Below, piece after piece: positions 11,222-20,006 of a stretch of 64,000 nt of DNA (position 1 is its first letter; every line of letters starts with the position of its first letter). The notes under the pieces were generated by a model that was given only the letters and a program-made list of their open reading frames with translations, made no database searches and had not been told where the DNA came from. A program made the translations under genes and the position numbers. The DNA comes from Pseudomonas sp. P8_229 (GTDB lineage: Bacteria > Pseudomonadota > Gammaproteobacteria > Pseudomonadales > Pseudomonadaceae): contig NZ_CP125378.1 in the NCBI RefSeq assembly GCF_034008635.1, positions 4,154,501 to 4,218,500 on the forward strand, given 5' to 3'.

Positions 11222-12934
11222 TCAGACTTTGGCGCTGACCTCGCTGCGGTTGACCAGCGCTTCCAGTGCCCCACTCAAACTCGCTGCTTTATCCCCCACC
11301 AGCAAATGCCAGACCCCGCCATCCAACTGGCTGACACCGTGACAACCCAGATCCTTCAACTGCGCCTCGGACAACGCCTTGCCATCCGCCAATTGCAGGC
11401 GAATCCGCGTCATCGCAATGCAATCCAGCTGCAGCACATTGTCGCCACCGCCCAGCGCATTCAGCCATTGCTGCGCCTCGGAACCGGCAACGGCCACAGC
11501 TTTCGGCTCATCAACAACAGCGGTTTCAACCAGAACGGCACGCCCCAGCGCCGGCATCGCCAGGCGAATCTCATCGGCAATGCTGTCCGCCATCGGCCCG
11601 ACAACCACCTGCAAACTCCCACCTTTACCCGGACGGACCACCGCCATCGCGCCCAGTGCCTTCAAGTCAGCGTCGGAAGCCTTGTTGCGATCAACCATTT
11701 CCAGGCGCAGACGGGTGGTGCACGCACCCACCGTCACCAGATTCTCTGCGCCACCGAGTGCCTTGATGTAGGCCGCAGCGCGCTCGTTCTCGGTGAGAAC
11801 AGCCTTGTCGGCCGTCGCAACATCTTCACGCCCCGGCGTTTTCAGATTGAAGCGACGAATGCAGAAATCAAACACCGCGTAATACACCACGGCATAGGCC
11901 AGTCCCACCGGAATCACCAGCCAGCCATTGGTCGAGCGTCCCCAACCCAACACCATGTCGATGAAGCCGCCAGAGAAGGTAAAGCCCAAGTGGATGTTCA
12001 GCGCATTGGTAATCGCCATCGACAACCCGGTCAGCAGCGCATGCAGCAGATACAGCAAGGGCGCCAAAAACATGAAGGCGAACTCGATCGGTTCAGTCAC
12101 CCCGGTCAAAAACGAAGTCAGGGCCATCGACAGGAAAATCCCGCCCATGACTTTGCGGCGTTCCGGCAGGGCGTTGCGGTACATCGCCAGGCACGCGGCG
12201 GGCAGGCCGAAGATCATCATCGGGAACATGCCGGTCATGAACTGGCCGCCCTTTGGATCGCCAGCGAAGTAGCGCGACAGGTCACCCGTCACCAGAGCGC
12301 CGGTCGTTGGATCAGTGAAGTTGCCGAAGACGAACCACGCCATGTTGTTGAGGATGTGGTGCAGGCCGGTGACGATCAGCAAGCGGTTGAACACGCCGAA
12401 GACGAAGGCGCCGAAGCTGCCGCTTTCCATCATCAGGGTGCCGAAGCTATTGATGCCGTGCTGGATCGGCGGCCAGATGTAGCCGAACACCACGCCCAGA
12501 CCGACCGCTGCAAACCCGGTGACGATCGGTACAAACCGCCGGCCACCAAAGAATGCCAGATACTCCGGCAGTTTGATGTCCTTGAAACGGTTGTACAGCG
12601 CGCCAGCCATGAGGCCGCTGACGATCCCGGCGAGCATGCCCATGTTGATGCTCGCGTCGAGCACCTTGAGCGTGGAGATCATCACCAGATAACCGATCAC
12701 CCCGGCCAGACCAGCGGTGCCGTTGTTGTCCTTGGCGAAGCCGACGGCGATACCGATGGCGAAGATCATCGCCAGGTTGGCGAAGATCACCTGGCCGGCA
12801 TCGTGAATGATCGCGATGTTCAGCAGGTCGGTGTCACCCAGACGCAGCAGCAGACCGGCAATCGGCAGGATCGCGATCGGCAGCATCAGCGCGCGGCCGA
12901 GGCGTTGCAGGCCTTCGATGAAGAGTTGGTACAT
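11222..12934 (-). CDS. nagE: PTS N-acetylglucosamine transporter subunit IICB
   Basis: Imports GlcNAc across the inner membrane and delivers it as GlcNAc-6-phosphate. The 570-aa protein has a membrane IIC domain (residues 1-365, with the GVTEPIEF sugar-site motif at 278-285 and LHHILN around 191-196). A IIB domain follows (about 385-465), with phospho-acceptor Cys405 in VGACTTRLR. A second IIB-like domain (about 487-560) has Ala507 where the cysteine should be. There is no IIA domain, which is supplied by the adjacent fusion gene. ATG at 12934 has GGGAGAAG upstream. Confidence 0.93.
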   Translation of the reverse strand: MYQLFIEGLQRLGRALMLPIAILPIAGLLLRLGDTDLLNIAIIHDAGQVIFANLAMIFAIGIAVGFAKDNNGTAGLAGVIGYLVMISTLKVLDASINMGMLAGIVSGLMAGALYNRFKDIKLPEYLAFFGGRRFVPIVTGFAAVGLGVVFGYIWPPIQHGINSFGTLMMESGSFGAFVFGVFNRLLIVTGLHHILNNMAWFVFGNFTDPTTGALVTGDLSRYFAGDPKGGQFMTGMFPMMIFGLPAACLAMYRNALPERRKVMGGIFLSMALTSFLTGVTEPIEFAFMFLAPLLYLLHALLTGLSMAITNALNIHLGFTFSGGFIDMVLGWGRSTNGWLVIPVGLAYAVVYYAVFDFCIRRFNLKTPGREDVATADKAVLTENERAAAYIKALGGAENLVTVGACTTRLRLEMVDRNKASDADLKALGAMAVVRPGKGGSLQVVVGPMADSIADEIRLAMPALGRAVLVETAVVDEPKAVAVAGSEAQQWLNALGGGDNVLQLDCIAMTRIRLQLADGKALSEAQLKDLGCHGVSQLDGGVWHLLVGDKAASLSGALEALVNRSEVSAKV

Positions 12935-12969
12935 GGTGCTTCTCCCTGCTCTTTATAGAGAGCTTGTTG

Positions 12970-15483
12970 TTAGTGCAGAGGCCAATGCTGGTGGCAGGCG
13001 TGACGAACCGCATCGGCGCTGTTCAGTTTGAGCAGGTCATGACTGAGGCGTTGGCATTCGGCCTCGTGCAACTGGCGCACGCGATCCTTGATTTCACCGA
13101 TCTGCACCGGGCTGACCGACAGTTCAGTCACGCCCAGGCCGATCAGCACTGGTGTTGCCAGCGGATCGGAGGCGAGCGCGCCGCAGACGCCGACCCAGCG
13201 CTTGTGCACCGCCGCGCCTGCACAGGTCATGGCGATCAGGCGCAGCAGCGCTGGGTGCAGGGCATCGACCCGGGCGGCGAGGCCTGCGTGATCGCGATCC
13301 ATAGCCAAGGTGTATTGCGACAGGTCGTTGGTGCCGATCGACAGGAAGTCGGCGTGTTCAGCCAGTTGCTCGGCTTGTAGCGCGGCGGCCGGGACTTCGA
13401 TCATCACGCCGATTTCCGGGCGCTGGCTGATGTTCAGTTCCAGGCACAGCGCATCGACGCGCTGACGGATGTGCCGCAGTTCATCGACCTCGGTGACCAT
13501 TGGCAGCAGGATCCGGCAACGCTGCAACGGGCTGACTTGCAGCAGCGCGCGCAGTTGCTGATCGAGGATTTCCGGACGGGCCTGGGCCAGGCGAATACCA
13601 CGCAGGCCGAGTACCGGGTTGGCTTCGGCGGGCAGCGGCAGGTAGTCGAGTTGTTTATCGCCACCGACGTCGATGGTGCGGATGATCACCGATTTGTCGC
13701 CCATCGCATCGAGCACGGCTTGATAGGCGACGCGCTGTTCTTCAACGTCCGGCGCCGTTTGGCGATCAACGAACAAAAACTCGGTGCGCAGCAGACCGAC
13801 ACCGTCGGCACCGTTGGCAAACGCGTCGGCTGCTTCAGCACTTGAAGCGACGTTGGCAACCACTTCGATCGCCACGCCATTGCGCGTTTCGGCGGGCAGG
13901 TGCGCCTTGGCTTGTTGTGCATCGCGGCGTTGCTGGCGGTCGATTTGTGCCTGCTGAACTTCGGCCAGACGTTCGGCGCTCGGGGTCAGTTCAAGGCGAC
14001 CGCCGTCAGCATCCAGCACCACCGACTGCCCTTGCGGCTGATCGAGCAAAGCCGAACCCAACGCAACCATGCACGGCAGACCCTTGCCCCGCGCCAGAAT
14101 CGCTACGTGCGACGTCGCGCCGCCCTCGGCCATGCACAGCCCGGCGACACCCTGGGCGCTGAGTTGCAGCAGATCCGACGGCGTCAGTTCATGCGCAGCA
14201 ACGATGGCGCCGGCCGGCACGTCGTAATGCCAGGCTTCGCCAAGCAATGCGCGCAGCACGCGTTGCTTGAGGTCGCGCAGGTCGTTGGCGCGTTCGGCCA
14301 ACAGTGCACTGCCGGTGTGTTGCAGCACTTCGCACTGCACATCGATCGACTGACTCCAGGCGTGAGTCGCCGCCGTGCCTTGCTCGATGGACTGCTGCGC
14401 GGCGTCGAGCAGGGCCGGGTCTTCGAGCAGTGCCAGATGCGCAGCGAAGATCGCTTCTTCGTCGGTGTTCTTGTGCTTTTTCGCTTGGACGAGTGTGGCG
14501 TGGATTTCGTTGCGAACCTGATTCAACGCCGACTCAAGAACCTGCTCTTGCACCAGCGGATCGTGATTGCCCGCATCGGCTGGCAGGTGGATCGCGTTCA
14601 GGCGAAACAGCGGCCCGCCGACCAGTCCCGGCGCGGCGCACACACCCTGCAACACGCCAGCCTCGGTCGGACGTTTGCGCGGTGCAGCGCTGACCGGGGC
14701 GGCGGCGTGATGGTCCTCGGGCAGGGCGGTGGCCAACGCGCTGAGCAACGCTTGCAGCGCGGCTTCGGCATCCGGTCCCTGACAGCTGACCTGCACTTCG
14801 TCCCGCTCACCGACGGCCAACCCCATCAGCCCGATCAAGCTGTTGCACGGCGCCGATTTACCGGCGAAGTGCAACTGCGACTGGCTTTTGAAGCCTTGTG
14901 CGGTCTGGCGAATCAGCGCAGCGGGGCGCGCATGCAGACCGCCACGATGAGCCACCAACACATGACCATGAACCTGCGGCCCGTCGACGGCTTCAGCATT
15001 CGCCGCCAAACCGGTGCGTGCGATGATGTGCAGCAACGGCTCGCCAACCTTCACCGCTTTAAGCGTGATCGGCCGCACCTGAAAATCCTGGCTGTTGGTC
15101 AGGATCAACAGGCTGACGAGGCTTTTGCATTGCTGGCCGACCTTGTCCAGGTCATAGCGCAACAGCGGCTGACCCTTGGTTACTCGACCACCTTCCTTGA
15201 CCAGCATCGAGAAGCCCTCACCGTTCAACTCAACGGTGTCGAGGCCCAGATGCAGGAGGATTTCCGCGCCGTTGTCGGCGCGTACAGTGAGCGCGTGGCC
15301 GGTGCGCGCGACGTGAATGATCACTCCGGCGCACGGCGAGTACAGCGTGTCGTTGATCGGGTCGATGGCAATGCCGTCACCCATGGCGCCGCTGGCGAAC
15401 ACCGCGTCCGGGACTTTGGCGAGCGTGAGCACCGGGCCGCTGAGCGGGGCGCTGAGGGTCAGCTCTTTATTGTTGTTGTGCAT
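12970..15483 (-). CDS. nagF: PTS fusion protein EIIA(Glc-type)-HPr-enzyme I
   Basis: Soluble phosphorelay that moves phosphate from PEP to NagE. The 837-aa protein joins a Glc-type IIA domain (residues 1-150, active His78 in LLHLGLDTV), an HPr domain (about 172-255, His184 in GGLHARPA) and enzyme I (about 275-837, His459 in GGATSHVAI). All three phosphorylatable histidines are present, so with NagE it makes a self-sufficient PTS. It lies between the nagB-II and nagE genes, with 34 and 35 bp gaps. The symbol follows use in other pseudomonads. Confidence 0.93.
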   Translation of the reverse strand: MHNNNKELTLSAPLSGPVLTLAKVPDAVFASGAMGDGIAIDPINDTLYSPCAGVIIHVARTGHALTVRADNGAEILLHLGLDTVELNGEGFSMLVKEGGRVTKGQPLLRYDLDKVGQQCKSLVSLLILTNSQDFQVRPITLKAVKVGEPLLHIIARTGLAANAEAVDGPQVHGHVLVAHRGGLHARPAALIRQTAQGFKSQSQLHFAGKSAPCNSLIGLMGLAVGERDEVQVSCQGPDAEAALQALLSALATALPEDHHAAAPVSAAPRKRPTEAGVLQGVCAAPGLVGGPLFRLNAIHLPADAGNHDPLVQEQVLESALNQVRNEIHATLVQAKKHKNTDEEAIFAAHLALLEDPALLDAAQQSIEQGTAATHAWSQSIDVQCEVLQHTGSALLAERANDLRDLKQRVLRALLGEAWHYDVPAGAIVAAHELTPSDLLQLSAQGVAGLCMAEGGATSHVAILARGKGLPCMVALGSALLDQPQGQSVVLDADGGRLELTPSAERLAEVQQAQIDRQQRRDAQQAKAHLPAETRNGVAIEVVANVASSAEAADAFANGADGVGLLRTEFLFVDRQTAPDVEEQRVAYQAVLDAMGDKSVIIRTIDVGGDKQLDYLPLPAEANPVLGLRGIRLAQARPEILDQQLRALLQVSPLQRCRILLPMVTEVDELRHIRQRVDALCLELNISQRPEIGVMIEVPAAALQAEQLAEHADFLSIGTNDLSQYTLAMDRDHAGLAARVDALHPALLRLIAMTCAGAAVHKRWVGVCGALASDPLATPVLIGLGVTELSVSPVQIGEIKDRVRQLHEAECQRLSHDLLKLNSADAVRHACHQHWPLH

Positions 15484-15517
15484 GGCTCGGTCTCATCAGG
15501 TCTGCAATCATTCGGAC

Positions 15518-16540
15518 TTAGTGTGTACGGGTCACTTTGCTCAGGTGGCGCGGCTGATCCGGGTCCATGCCCCGGGCCACGGCCAGGCCTGCGGCCATCA
15601 CGTAGAAACTCTGGATCGCCAGAATCGGGTCGAGGGCCGGGTGTTCGGCGCGGCTCAGGGTCAGGTCGCGTTCAGTCACATCGTCCGGTGCGGCCAGCAA
15701 CACGCGGGCGCCGCGTTGACGCATTTCCGCCGCGAGGCTGATCAGTCCGGCCTGCTCGGCACCGCGTGGCGCGAACACCAGCAGAGGGTAGTGCTCGTCG
15801 ATCAGGGCCATCGGGCCGTGACGGACTTCGGCGCTGCTGAACGCTTCAGCCTGAATCGCCGAGGTTTCCTTGAATTTCAGTGCAGCCTCTTGGGCGATGG
15901 AAAAACCGGCGCCACGGCCGATAACCATCAGGCGTTCGCAATCGCGCAGGGCTTCGATGGCCACGCTCCAGTCCTGTTGCGCGGCTTCGCGCAGGCCTTC
16001 GGGCAGGGCGTTGTGTGCTTGCAGCAGTTCGCTGTCTTCTTTCCAGTGCGCGATCAGGCGGGCGCTGGCGCTGAGGGTGGCGATGAAACTCTTTGTCGCG
16101 GCAACGCTGCTTTCGGTGCCGGCCAGCAACGGCAGGCTGAATTCACACGCGGCTTCCAGTGGCGAATCAGCCGCGTTGACCATCGAAACACTCAGCGCGC
16201 CGCGCTTGCGCAACAGACGCAGGCTGTTGACCAGATCCGGGCTCTGACCCGATTGCGAGAACGCGAACGCCACCTGACCGCTGACCTTCAACGGCGCCTG
16301 TTGCATGGTCACCACCGACATCGGCAGCGACGCCACCGGTACACCCAGTTGCTGCATGGTCAGGTAGGCGAAGTAGCTCGCCGCGTGGTCGGAGCTGCCG
16401 CGGGCGACGGTCATCGCCACTTGCGGTGGCTGACGGCGCAGGCGCCCGGCGATCTCGATCATTTGCGGGTCGAGCTGTTGCAGTTGGGCTTGCACGGCCT
16501 CGAACGAGGACAGCGCCTCTTCAAGCATTTTTGAAGTCAA
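15518..16540 (-). CDS. SIS-domain glucosamine-6-phosphate deaminase (NagB-II type)
   Basis: Probably converts glucosamine-6-phosphate to fructose-6-phosphate and ammonia. The 340-aa protein is two SIS domains related to the isomerase half of GlmS (TVARGSSDHAASYFAYL, then VIGRGAGFSIAQEAALKFKE), with no glutaminase domain. That is the architecture of the alternative deaminase NagB-II. The start is an unusual TTG at 16540, chosen because AAGGAG lies 6 bases upstream. An in-frame ATG at 16528 has no such site. It overlaps the end of nagA by 20 bp, so translation is probably coupled. Confidence 0.88.
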   Translation of the reverse strand: MTSKMLEEALSSFEAVQAQLQQLDPQMIEIAGRLRRQPPQVAMTVARGSSDHAASYFAYLTMQQLGVPVASLPMSVVTMQQAPLKVSGQVAFAFSQSGQSPDLVNSLRLLRKRGALSVSMVNAADSPLEAACEFSLPLLAGTESSVAATKSFIATLSASARLIAHWKEDSELLQAHNALPEGLREAAQQDWSVAIEALRDCERLMVIGRGAGFSIAQEAALKFKETSAIQAEAFSSAEVRHGPMALIDEHYPLLVFAPRGAEQAGLISLAAEMRQRGARVLLAAPDDVTERDLTLSRAEHPALDPILAIQSFYVMAAGLAVARGMDPDQPRHLSKVTRTH

Positions 16541-17627
16541 TGTCTTCTCCTTCGACCATGACGGCGGTCAGTGTGAGTGAGCGATCCAGCCGCACGCAGT
16601 CGGCCCAGGCGCCAGCTGCAAGGCGCCCGCGTTCGGTGATGCCGAGGTAATCGGCGGGAAATTGCGAAAGACGTTGCGAGGCTTCGGCGATCGGCAAACC
16701 GATCTTCACCAGGTTGCGCAGGGCCTGATCCATGGTCAGGGTGCTGCCGGCCAAGGTGCCGTCGGGCAGGCGCACGCCGCCCAGGCATTTGGTCACGGTG
16801 TGGCTACCAAGCTTGTATTCACCGTCGGGCATGCCGGCGGCAGCGGTCGAATCGGTGACGCAATACAGGCACGGGATCGAGCGCAGGGCCACACGAATGG
16901 CGCCGGGGTGCACGTGCAGCAAGTCGGGGATCAGCTCGGCGAATTTGGCGTGGGCCAGTGCGGCGCCAACGATCCCCGGCTCGCGGTGATGCAGCGGGCT
17001 CATGGCGTTGTAGAGGTGGGTGAAACTGGTCGCGCCGGCATCGAGTGCAGCGACACCTTCTTCGTAACTGCCAAGGGTGTGGCCGATCTGCATGCGCACG
17101 CCACGGTTGCTCAACTCGCGGATCAAGGCGTCGTGACCGGCGATTTCCGGGGCGATGGTGATCACCCGGATCGGCGCCAGCGCCAGGTATTCTTCGACTT
17201 CGGCCATCAACGCGGTGTGAGCGAAGTTCGGTTGCGCACCGAGTTTGCCAGGATTGATGTACGGGCCTTCGAGGTGCACGCCGAGGACGCGCGCGGTACC
17301 TTTCGGACGCTGTTCGCAGAATTCTCCGACCGCCCTCAACACGCTGGAGATCTCGGCGCTCGGTGCGGTCATGGTGGTGGCCAGCAGCGAGGTGGTGCCG
17401 AAACGCACGTGGGTCCTGGTGATGGTCTCGAAGGCGCTCGCGCCTTCCATGATGTCTTTGCCGCCACCGCCGTGGACGTGCAGGTCGATGAAACCCGGCA
17501 GCAGATAGGGCAGGTCATTGTCGGCCGGATCGCAAGGCACGCCTTCGATCGACACGATTTTGCCGTGTTCGTGGATCAGCCGGCCGCGAACCCAGCCGCT
17601 GGCGGTGAGGATGTTGTCTTCAGACAT
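16521..17627 (-). CDS. nagA: N-acetylglucosamine-6-phosphate deacetylase
   Basis: Cytoplasmic amidohydrolase that removes acetate from GlcNAc-6-phosphate. The 368-aa protein shows the metal motif DLHVHGGGG near residues 48-56, the ligand glutamate in HLEGPY, the histidine in QIGHT and the catalytic aspartate in VTDSTAAAG. Length is normal. It is the first structural gene downstream of nagR and overlaps the deaminase gene, consistent with one nagR-nagA-nagB-II-nagF-nagE transcript. Confidence 0.95.
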   Translation of the reverse strand: MSEDNILTASGWVRGRLIHEHGKIVSIEGVPCDPADNDLPYLLPGFIDLHVHGGGGKDIMEGASAFETITRTHVRFGTTSLLATTMTAPSAEISSVLRAVGEFCEQRPKGTARVLGVHLEGPYINPGKLGAQPNFAHTALMAEVEEYLALAPIRVITIAPEIAGHDALIRELSNRGVRMQIGHTLGSYEEGVAALDAGATSFTHLYNAMSPLHHREPGIVGAALAHAKFAELIPDLLHVHPGAIRVALRSIPCLYCVTDSTAAAGMPDGEYKLGSHTVTKCLGGVRLPDGTLAGSTLTMDQALRNLVKIGLPIAEASQRLSQFPADYLGITERGRLAAGAWADCVRLDRSLTLTAVMVEGEDIDFKNA

Positions 17628-17666
17628 TTCGGTTCTCGCTTTGGGCCGCCTCAGCGGCGCAGCTCG

Positions 17667-17693
17667 TTATCTACGAAGTTTTTATCTACGAAG
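17667..17693 (-). repeat. 15-bp tandem duplication containing the nagR stop codon
   Basis: TTATCTACGAAG occurs at 17667-17678 and again at 17682-17693, a 15-bp period. Read on the minus strand, each copy gives CTT CGT AGA TAA. The upstream copy supplies the nagR end (LRR, stop) and the second is an in-frame duplicate just past the stop. Confidence 0.8.
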
Positions 17694-18413
17694 CTCTGCA
17701 ACAAAGTCGTAGTAGTCGTTGCGGCAATAGGTGTCGGTGACTTCGATCGGCGTGTTGTCTTCCAGATAGCCGACTCGGGTCATCAGCAGCATGGCGGTGC
17801 CGGGAGCGATGCCGACCAGCGCGGCGAACTCGTCCGAGGCGTTGATCGCCTGGATGTGCTGCAGGGCGCGGACGATCGGTTTACCGATGCCGTCGAGGTA
17901 TTCGTAGAGTGAATCGCCGACCAATTGCGGCTTGGGCATGATCGAGGCGGGCAGGGTACTCATCTCGATGGCCATGACGGTGTCATCGGCTTTGCGCAGA
18001 CGCTTCATGCGCGCGACCTTGTCGTTCGGCGACAGGCTGAGGCGGATCAGTTCTTCGTGAGTCGGCAGGGTGACTTCGCGCTCCAGCCACTGCGAGCTGG
18101 GGACGAAACCCTTGAGGCGGAGCATTTCGCTGAAACCGGAGAGGCGCGACAGTGGTTGTTCCAGGCGTGGCGTGATGAATGTGCCGGAACCTTGCAGGCG
18201 GCGGATCAGACCTTGATCGAGCAGCACTTCCAGGGCCTTGCGGGCGGTGACCCGGGAGATACCGAGCTGCTCGCTGAGGTTGCGCTCGGACGGCATCGCC
18301 TGCTCGGCCTTCCACTGCCCGGCATGGATCGCCGATTCCAGGTTGCGCGCCAGTTGCAGGTACAGCGGCGTCGGCTGGGAGTCATCTGGGCGTAGGGCCT
18401 GGAGGTCGTTCAT
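17682..18413 (-). CDS. nagR: GntR/HutC-family regulator of the GlcNAc genes
   Basis: Probable repressor of the nag genes that responds to a phosphorylated amino sugar. From ATG at 18413 the protein is 243 aa. An N-terminal winged helix (LSEQLGISRVTARKALEVLLDQGLI) is followed by a UTRA effector domain. Upstream in-frame starts at 18422 and 18479 are possible, but only 18413 has a GGAA element at a roughly workable spacing and gives a normal HutC-family length. It heads the nag cluster, 54 bp before nagA. TGGTAT-containing repeats in its promoter suggest autoregulation. Confidence 0.88.
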   Translation of the reverse strand: MNDLQALRPDDSQPTPLYLQLARNLESAIHAGQWKAEQAMPSERNLSEQLGISRVTARKALEVLLDQGLIRRLQGSGTFITPRLEQPLSRLSGFSEMLRLKGFVPSSQWLEREVTLPTHEELIRLSLSPNDKVARMKRLRKADDTVMAIEMSTLPASIMPKPQLVGDSLYEYLDGIGKPIVRALQHIQAINASDEFAALVGIAPGTAMLLMTRVGYLEDNTPIEVTDTYCRNDYYDFVAELRR

Positions 18414-18471
18414 GTAGGTCATTTCCGACGCGAGTATAGGATTGTTGTGGCTCGCTTGTGGGGCGGAAATT

Positions 18472-18495
18472 AATACCACTTGAATACCATGTCAA
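18472..18495 (-). promoter_or_regulatory. nagR promoter with overlapping repeat operator
   Basis: On the minus strand a consensus TTGACA (18490-18495) is followed after 16 bp by a weak TTAATT. The spacer holds two direct copies of TGGTATT (18483-18489 and 18472-18478), 11 bp or one helical turn apart. TGGTAT resembles half-sites known for NagR/DasR-type HutC regulators. A further GAAGTGGTAT lies at 18551-18560 and another at 18616-18625 on the opposite strand. Confidence 0.5.
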
Positions 18496-18581
18496 CGCGA
18501 GGAATTGGCCTGTAGCCCAATGAAATGGCGGGCTGTGGGTAGGTTGTCTTGAAGTGGTATTAGAGGTGGCATGCAGAACGC

Positions 18582-18661
18582 AAAAGATCGCAGCCTGTGG
18601 CCGCGCCTTCAGTGGGAAGTGGTATCAACCCTGAAGGCGCGGCCACAGGCTGCGATCTTTT
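18582..18661. repeat. Perfect 31-bp inverted repeat with an 18-nt loop
   Basis: The arm at 18582-18612 (AAAAGATCGCAGCC to GCGCCTTCAG) is exactly complementary to 18631-18661. The loop carries GAAGTGGTAT. The arm resembles the GGCTGCGATCTTTTGATC repeat seen near 10873 and 11130. It could act as a transcription barrier between the nagR region and the L,D-transpeptidase gene. Confidence 0.85.
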
Positions 18662-18743
18662 GATTTATTTTTTATCGCCGACCGACGGTAATGGCTGAAA
18701 GAGCACTTTGTGGCGAGGGGATTTAGCGAAACGTTGCCACAGG

Positions 18744-19259
18744 TTAAGGGCGAATCTCGATCATCGTGCCGTCCGGCACCAGGCCCCAGACCTCACGCAT
18801 GTCCATGTTGCGCATGGCGATGCAGCCGTCGGTCCAGTCCAGGGTATGGAACAGGTCTTCAGGCGTTTCTTCCGAATCCGGGGTGCCGTGGATCATGATC
18901 ATCCCGCCAGGCTCGACGCCTTCACGCCGGGCGCGCGCCGAATCGCTGATGTTCGGATAGGAGATGTGCATCGCCAGATTGAACTTGTCGCTGACCTTGC
19001 GCCAGTCGATCCAATAGAAACCTTCCGGGGTGCGTTTGTCGCCTTCGATCAGTTTCGGACCTTTTTTCGCGCCCTTGCCCAGGGAGATGCGATAGGTCTT
19101 GATCGGCTTTCCATCGGCAATCAACTGCAGTTGGTGCGCCGATTTGAGCACCAGTATTTTTTCGATCAGCGGCGTATTCGAGGGCGTCACGGTGGTCACG
19201 AAGGACGCTTGTGAGACCGTGGCGAACGACAGGCAAAGCAGGGCAAGCAACCAGCGCAT
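18744..19259 (-). CDS. L,D-transpeptidase (YkuD domain), periplasmic
   Basis: Predicted to cross-link peptidoglycan or attach proteins to it by L,D-transpeptidation. The 171-aa protein has a cleavable signal peptide (MRWLLALLCLSFATVSQA) followed almost entirely by the YkuD domain. The catalytic motif is present: MIHGT for the histidine and DGCIAM for the nucleophile cysteine near the C-terminus. There is no peptidoglycan-binding domain, unlike the longer ErfK/YbiS proteins. Its specific role is not predictable from sequence. Confidence 0.9.
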   Translation of the reverse strand: MRWLLALLCLSFATVSQASFVTTVTPSNTPLIEKILVLKSAHQLQLIADGKPIKTYRISLGKGAKKGPKLIEGDKRTPEGFYWIDWRKVSDKFNLAMHISYPNISDSARARREGVEPGGMIMIHGTPDSEETPEDLFHTLDWTDGCIAMRNMDMREVWGLVPDGTMIEIRP

Positions 19260-19308
19260 TGAAACGATTCCCCAGGGAGTGACGCAGATATTTTAGTTAT
19301 GGACGCTT

Positions 19309-19860
19309 TCAGGTGATGGCAGGCTGAGCCAGCGGCGGTATCGATTCGGAGCGAACCGGGTAGGTTTCGGCGCGGCGGTCAGCGAAAAAGCATTCTAAGG
19401 TACGCCCCACCGTGCGGAAAGCCAGCTCGTCCCAGGGAATGTCGGCTTCGTCGAATAGTTGTACTTCGAGGCTCTCGGGGCCGGCGGCAAAGTCCAGGTC
19501 CGCCAGTTCTGCGCGGAAAAACACATGCACCTGGCTGATGTGCGGCACGTCGATCAGCGTATAGATGCTCAGGTTGCGCACCCGGGCGCAGGCTTCCTCG
19601 GCGGTTTCGCGAATCGCGGCCTGCTCGATGGTCTCGCCGTTTTCCATGAAACCGGCAGGCAGCGTCCAGTAGCCGAGCCGTGGCTCGATGGCGCGGCGGC
19701 AGAGCAGCACCTGACGGCCCCAGGTCGCGACACAACCGGCGACGATATTGGGGTTTTGATAGTGAATGGTCTGACAGCTATCACAGACAAATCGCAGCCG
19801 CGAATCGCCTTCGGGAATGCGCTGGGTCACCGGGTTGCCGCACTGGCTGCAAAATTTCAT
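19309..19860 (-). CDS. Nudix hydrolase with N-terminal zinc ribbon (NudC-like)
   Basis: Probably hydrolyses a nucleoside diphosphate derivative, with NADH-like substrates suggested by the architecture. From ATG at 19860 the protein is 183 aa. A four-cysteine zinc ribbon (CSQCG at residues 4-8, CDSC near 28-31) precedes a Nudix domain with box GFMENGETIEQAAIRETAEE. I rejected the longer start at 20004 because AGGAA lies just upstream of 19860 and the zinc ribbon begins there. It lacks the extra N-terminal domain of full NudC and its substrate is unknown. Confidence 0.87.
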   Translation of the reverse strand: MKFCSQCGNPVTQRIPEGDSRLRFVCDSCQTIHYQNPNIVAGCVATWGRQVLLCRRAIEPRLGYWTLPAGFMENGETIEQAAIRETAEEACARVRNLSIYTLIDVPHISQVHVFFRAELADLDFAAGPESLEVQLFDEADIPWDELAFRTVGRTLECFFADRRAETYPVRSESIPPLAQPAIT

Positions 19861-20006
19861 GCTGGGGTTCCTGAATGCTGCGCCTATCTTGGCGTGCAGC
19901 GGTGCCGGTCGGCAAGTTGTCGTTTCGCGACATGGCCTGGCGAAGGGCTTGGGCGGCTGCAATGATTGGTGCATGATGCAGGGTAAGGCACAGATCGAGA
20001 ACACTC

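Noticed and set aside
11216..12958. 580-aa plus-strand ORF opposite nagE
   Set aside because: Shadow frame. nagE matches a known family over its full length.
13900..15741. 613-aa plus-strand ORF opposite nagF
   Set aside because: Shadow frame of the EIIA-HPr-EI gene, with repetitive low-complexity text.
18582..18661. Large palindrome considered as CRISPR or attachment site
   Set aside because: It is a single inverted repeat with no repeated spacers, integrase or direct-repeat ends.
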